Positions 33,200 to 35,611 of a DNA stretch of 35,611 nucleotides are shown in pieces (positions within the stretch are counted from its first letter, which is position 1; each line of letters begins with the position of its first letter). The DNA comes from an uncultured Ruminococcus sp. Lineage in GTDB: Bacteria; Bacillota; Clostridia; Oscillospirales; Ruminococcaceae. The stretch lies in the NCBI GenBank assembly GCA_937872775.1, contig CALMUA010000157.1:1-35611 (forward strand), written 5' to 3'. Position numbers and translations under genes: made by a program. Under the pieces are notes generated by a model. The model did no database searches. It was not told the DNA's origin and saw nothing but the letters and a program-made list of their open reading frames with translations.

Positions 33200-34108
33200 A
33201 TGGATATAATTACAGTCAAAAATCTTACTAAAAAATTCGGTAACTTTACTGCAGTCAATGATATTTCATTTTCTGTAAAGAAAGGTGAACTGATAGGCTT
33301 TCTTGGTGTAAATGGTGCTGGAAAGTCAACGACGATCAATATTCTTTCAACTCTGATTTCTCCTGACGGAGGAGAAGCTGAGATATGCGGTCACAAATTA
33401 GGAGCTGACGGAAATGAAATAAGACGTAAAATCGGAATAGTTTATCAGCAGAATTGTCTTGATGATATTCTTACAGTAAAAGAAAACCTCATCTGCAGAG
33501 GTATTCTTCATGGTGCATCAAAAAGTGAGGCATTAAAGCAGCTGGAAAATCTAAAAGAAATATTATCACTTGATGATATACTCACAAAAAAATACGGTTC
33601 ACTTTCAGGCGGACAAAAACGTCGATGTGAAATTGCTGCAGCTCTTATGCATACACCGGAAATACTGTTCCTTGACGAACCGACAACCGGACTTGATCCT
33701 GCGACAAGACAGGATGTATGGCATACAATAGAGGGCATTCGTTCCAGCACAGGAATGACTGTATTCCTTACAACTCATTATATGGAGGAGGCTGCTTCTG
33801 CAGGAAGAATCATTATAATAAGTGATGGGAAAATAATTTCAGAGGGAACTCCGTTTGAACTCAGACAAAAATACACTTATGATTCCGTCAGACTTTACTG
33901 CAAACCAGAAAACAAAGATAATATCATTAATATCCTTGAAAATGAGGGCATTTCTCCTGTATCTGAAGATTACGGAGTAAAATTTTCTTCAGGTACAACA
34001 ATAGAAATGCTTCCGCAGATAGTCAGTGTCAAAAACATGATCGATGGCTTTGAAGTTGTTCAGGGAAATATGGATGATGTTTTTCTTAATGCAGTAAATC
34101 AAAAGTAA
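33200..34108 (+). CDS. ABC transporter ATP-binding protein (ABC-2 type exporter)
   Basis: Protein of 302 residues. One ABC ATPase domain: Walker A 'GVNGAGKST' at 36-44, Q-loop in 'VYQQNC' near 80, signature 'LSGGQ' near 135, Walker B 'LFLDEPTTGLD' near 154 and the switch His in 'LTTHYMEEA' near 192. A C-terminal extension of about 80 residues follows, as in DrrA/CcmA-type drug or antibiotic exporters. The long frame opens at 33059, but that stretch overlaps the preceding terminator and promoter; AAAGGGG at 33183-33189 marks the ATG at 33200. The permease gene follows after 16 bases. Substrate unknown. Confidence 0.92.
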   Translation: MDIITVKNLTKKFGNFTAVNDISFSVKKGELIGFLGVNGAGKSTTINILSTLISPDGGEAEICGHKLGADGNEIRRKIGIVYQQNCLDDILTVKENLICRGILHGASKSEALKQLENLKEILSLDDILTKKYGSLSGGQKRRCEIAAALMHTPEILFLDEPTTGLDPATRQDVWHTIEGIRSSTGMTVFLTTHYMEEAASAGRIIIISDGKIISEGTPFELRQKYTYDSVRLYCKPENKDNIINILENEGISPVSEDYGVKFSSGTTIEMLPQIVSVKNMIDGFEVVQGNMDDVFLNAVNQK

Positions 34109-34124
34109 TATGGAGGTATATAAA

Positions 34125-35036
34125 ATGTCACAGTTTGTTGAGCTTGTAAAAAGAAATATGCGTATATATTTAAGAGACAGGGGAGCGGTTTTTTTCTCGT
34201 TAATGTCAATGGTAGTAGTAATAGTATTAATGCTTTTTTTCCTTGGTGATATGAATGTTAATGCCCTTACTGGATTCCTCAAAGATATACAGGGACGAGA
34301 TGCTGCAGAGGATGAAAAAAATGCGAAGCTTGTTGTTCTTATGTGGACGTGTTCGGGAATCATTTCTATAAATGCTGTAACAGTAACTCTTTCAAGTCTG
34401 GCTGCAATGATAAAGGACAGAACTACAGGAAAAATAAATGCAATTTATACATCTCCTTTAAGCAGAGTTGTAATTTCAGCAGGGTATATCTGTTCAGCAT
34501 GGCTTTCATCAGTTGTAGTATGCACAGCAACACTCGCAATAACAGAAGTTTACTGTGTAATGCAGGGGGCAGAGGAATTTTCATTTATTGTACATTTAAA
34601 ATTACTTGGGATGATAACAGTAAATTCATTTACTTATGCAGCAATTATGTATATTGCTGCGATAGCAGCGAAAACGGAAGGTGCATGGAGTGGACTAGGC
34701 ACGATCGTAGGAACACTGGTAGGATTTCTTGGAGGTATATATCTTCCAATTGGTTCAATTGCAGATGGAATTGCTTCTGCAATGAAATGTACTCCGGTTA
34801 TCTATAGTACAGTAATGTTCAGAAATGTTATGACAAAGCCTGTACTGGAATCACTTTTCAGTGATGTTCCGCAAGATATGCTCAATGAATATTCAGATGT
34901 TATGGGAATAACGCTTAATGCATTTAACAATGAAATAACAGTAACAACAAGCCTGATTATTCTTTTAGTATGCGGATTAGCATTTCTTATGCTGGGTGCA
35001 TTTTTAATAGGATTAAAAAAGAAAACTGACAGATAA
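34125..35036 (+). CDS. ABC-2 type permease
   Basis: Protein of 303 residues with about six membrane helices (near 22-42, 68-92, 112-136, 150-175, 183-205 and 270-298), resembling the ABC-2 permease family of drug, polysaccharide or bacteriocin exporters. The motif 'VKRNMRIYLRDRGAVFFSL' (residues 5-23) is the typical amphipathic entry helix and is followed by an external loop of about 30 polar residues. Start 34125 is preferred to 34110 because GGAGG (34112-34116) fits only the later ATG. It pairs with the ATPase encoded just upstream; the regulator gene follows after 28 bases. Confidence 0.9.
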   Translation: MSQFVELVKRNMRIYLRDRGAVFFSLMSMVVVIVLMLFFLGDMNVNALTGFLKDIQGRDAAEDEKNAKLVVLMWTCSGIISINAVTVTLSSLAAMIKDRTTGKINAIYTSPLSRVVISAGYICSAWLSSVVVCTATLAITEVYCVMQGAEEFSFIVHLKLLGMITVNSFTYAAIMYIAAIAAKTEGAWSGLGTIVGTLVGFLGGIYLPIGSIADGIASAMKCTPVIYSTVMFRNVMTKPVLESLFSDVPQDMLNEYSDVMGITLNAFNNEITVTTSLIILLVCGLAFLMLGAFLIGLKKKTDR

Positions 35037-35064
35037 AATAGTATAGTAGAGGATGCTTTGGCGG

Positions 35065-35520
35065 ATGAAAATAATTATTGAAACTCCGGATCAGGGAGAA
35101 GAAGATGTAATCATAATAAGATGTGCTGAGCTCGACAGTGACATTATGGAACTTATTTATGCTCTTAAATCAGAAAGGAGCAGGATAACAGCATACAGTG
35201 ACGATGGTATTGTAAAGCTTCCTCCAAAGGATATATTTTATTTTGAAGCAGTTGATAACAAAGTATTTGCATACTGTGAAAAAAATGTATACGAAGTAAA
35301 GCACAAGCTTTATGAGATAGAAAATATGTATACACGTTCTGATTTTCTCAGAATTTCAAAATCAGTTATAGTTAATGTATCAAAGATAGTAAAGCTTTCA
35401 CCTACTTTAAACGGACGTTTTGATGCGTGTCTGAAAAATGGTGAGAAAACAGTTATATCAAGACAATATGTGCCGGATCTAAAGGAAAAGTTAGGAATAT
35501 CGGAGGGCAACAAACGATGA
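35065..35520 (+). CDS. LytTR-domain DNA-binding regulator
   Basis: Protein of 151 residues. Residues 49-145 are a LytTR DNA-binding domain: 'KDIFYFEAVDNKVFAY' then 'YEIENMYTRSDFLRISKSVIVNVSKI' and 'ISRQYVPDLKEKLG' are typical. No receiver domain is present, so it is a short LytTR regulator of the kind usually encoded beside a DUF3021 membrane protein and often an ABC exporter, as here. An ATG at 35053 lies on top of the AGAGGA site at 35047-35052, so 35065 is the more likely start. The stop overlaps the next ATG (ATGA), which implies translational coupling. Membrane proteins of the DUF3021 type are thought to restrain their partner regulator. Confidence 0.9.
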   Translation: MKIIIETPDQGEEDVIIIRCAELDSDIMELIYALKSERSRITAYSDDGIVKLPPKDIFYFEAVDNKVFAYCEKNVYEVKHKLYEIENMYTRSDFLRISKSVIVNVSKIVKLSPTLNGRFDACLKNGEKTVISRQYVPDLKEKLGISEGNKR

Positions 35521-35590
35521 AAATTATTACAGAATCAATAAAATATTTTATGTGTATTACGACCGGAATAGTAATTATGTGTGCTTTAAA
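35517..35590 (+). CDS. N-terminus of a small membrane protein (probable DUF3021), truncated at contig end
   Basis: Only the first 24 codons are genomic. They read as a short basic/polar start followed by a hydrophobic helix ('YFMCITTGIVIMCAL'), as in DUF3021 proteins. The strong site GGAGGG and the ATGA overlap with the LytTR gene support the call, which otherwise rests on the well-known LytTR-DUF3021 pairing. The frame runs into adapter sequence from 35591 on. Confidence 0.6.
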
Positions 35591-35611
35591 AGATCGGAAG
35601 AGCGTCGTGTA
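35591..35611. other. Untrimmed Illumina sequencing adapter
   Basis: The last 21 bases begin AGATCGGAAGAGCGTCGTGT, identical to the standard Illumina adapter read-through sequence. This is not genomic DNA; the contig should be trimmed at 35590. Confidence 0.95.

Noticed and set aside
34343..34807. Plus-strand frame of 154 codons inside the ABC permease
   Set aside because: The translation is extremely Cys/Ser/Asn-rich and out of frame with a clear permease gene; it is a composition artefact.

Overview
The window is an AT-rich stretch that most likely comes from a Ruminococcus-like (Clostridia, Oscillospirales) bacterium. This rests on the strong Shine-Dalgarno sites, frequent TTG starts, near-consensus sigma-A promoters, a bacterial V/A-type ATPase instead of an F-type enzyme, and a secreted GH18 enzyme with a C-terminal dockerin, which is typical of cellulosome or amylosome makers. 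Genus is an inference. All genes but one (nadA) are on the + strand. The last 21 bases (35591-35611) match the start of the standard Illumina adapter, so the right edge is untrimmed sequencing adapter and genomic DNA ends at 35590.

Layout. 1-4210: a DUF2461 gene, a free-standing COG3581 protein (2-hydroxyacyl-CoA dehydratase-related), then a Ter-type stress cluster of a TerD protein with a repetitive Pro/Gln/Thr linker, an AIM24-family protein and a short Asn-rich protein, closed by a strong terminator. 4330-7560: an unknown protein with a faint Spo0A-C-like tail, the GH18-dockerin enzyme and a ZIP metal transporter. 7578-8581: nadA on the minus strand, sharing a bidirectional terminator with the transporter. 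8690-11180: glmM, a family-6-type DNA glycosylase and a YaiI/YqxD protein whose best start is the unusual codon ATA. 11200-23420: an ACT-domain/UPF0210 pair, the complete nine-gene V-type ATPase operon (G/H-C-I-K-F-E-A-B-D) and a Uup-like ABC-F ATPase. 23570-26250: a DUF421 membrane protein and a membrane GGDEF-EAL protein.

26386-33085 is the most unusual part: one promoter, six closely packed genes and one terminator. The order is a COG2509 FAD oxidoreductase, a CitE-like (HpcH/HpaI) lyase, a phosphoribosyltransferase with a TRSP domain, a StiP-type phosphoribosyltransferase with a PELOTA-like tail, a HAD phosphatase and a uridine-kinase-like P-loop kinase. The four middle genes are the hallmark of the Ter-associated module predicted from comparative genomics to make a nucleoside-like metabolite. 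Here the module carries an FAD enzyme and a kinase, lacks a visible ATP-grasp gene, and sits about 23 kb from the TerD/AIM24 cluster.

33138-35590: an ABC-2 transporter pair, a LytTR regulator and the first codons of a small membrane protein (probably DUF3021) cut by the contig end.
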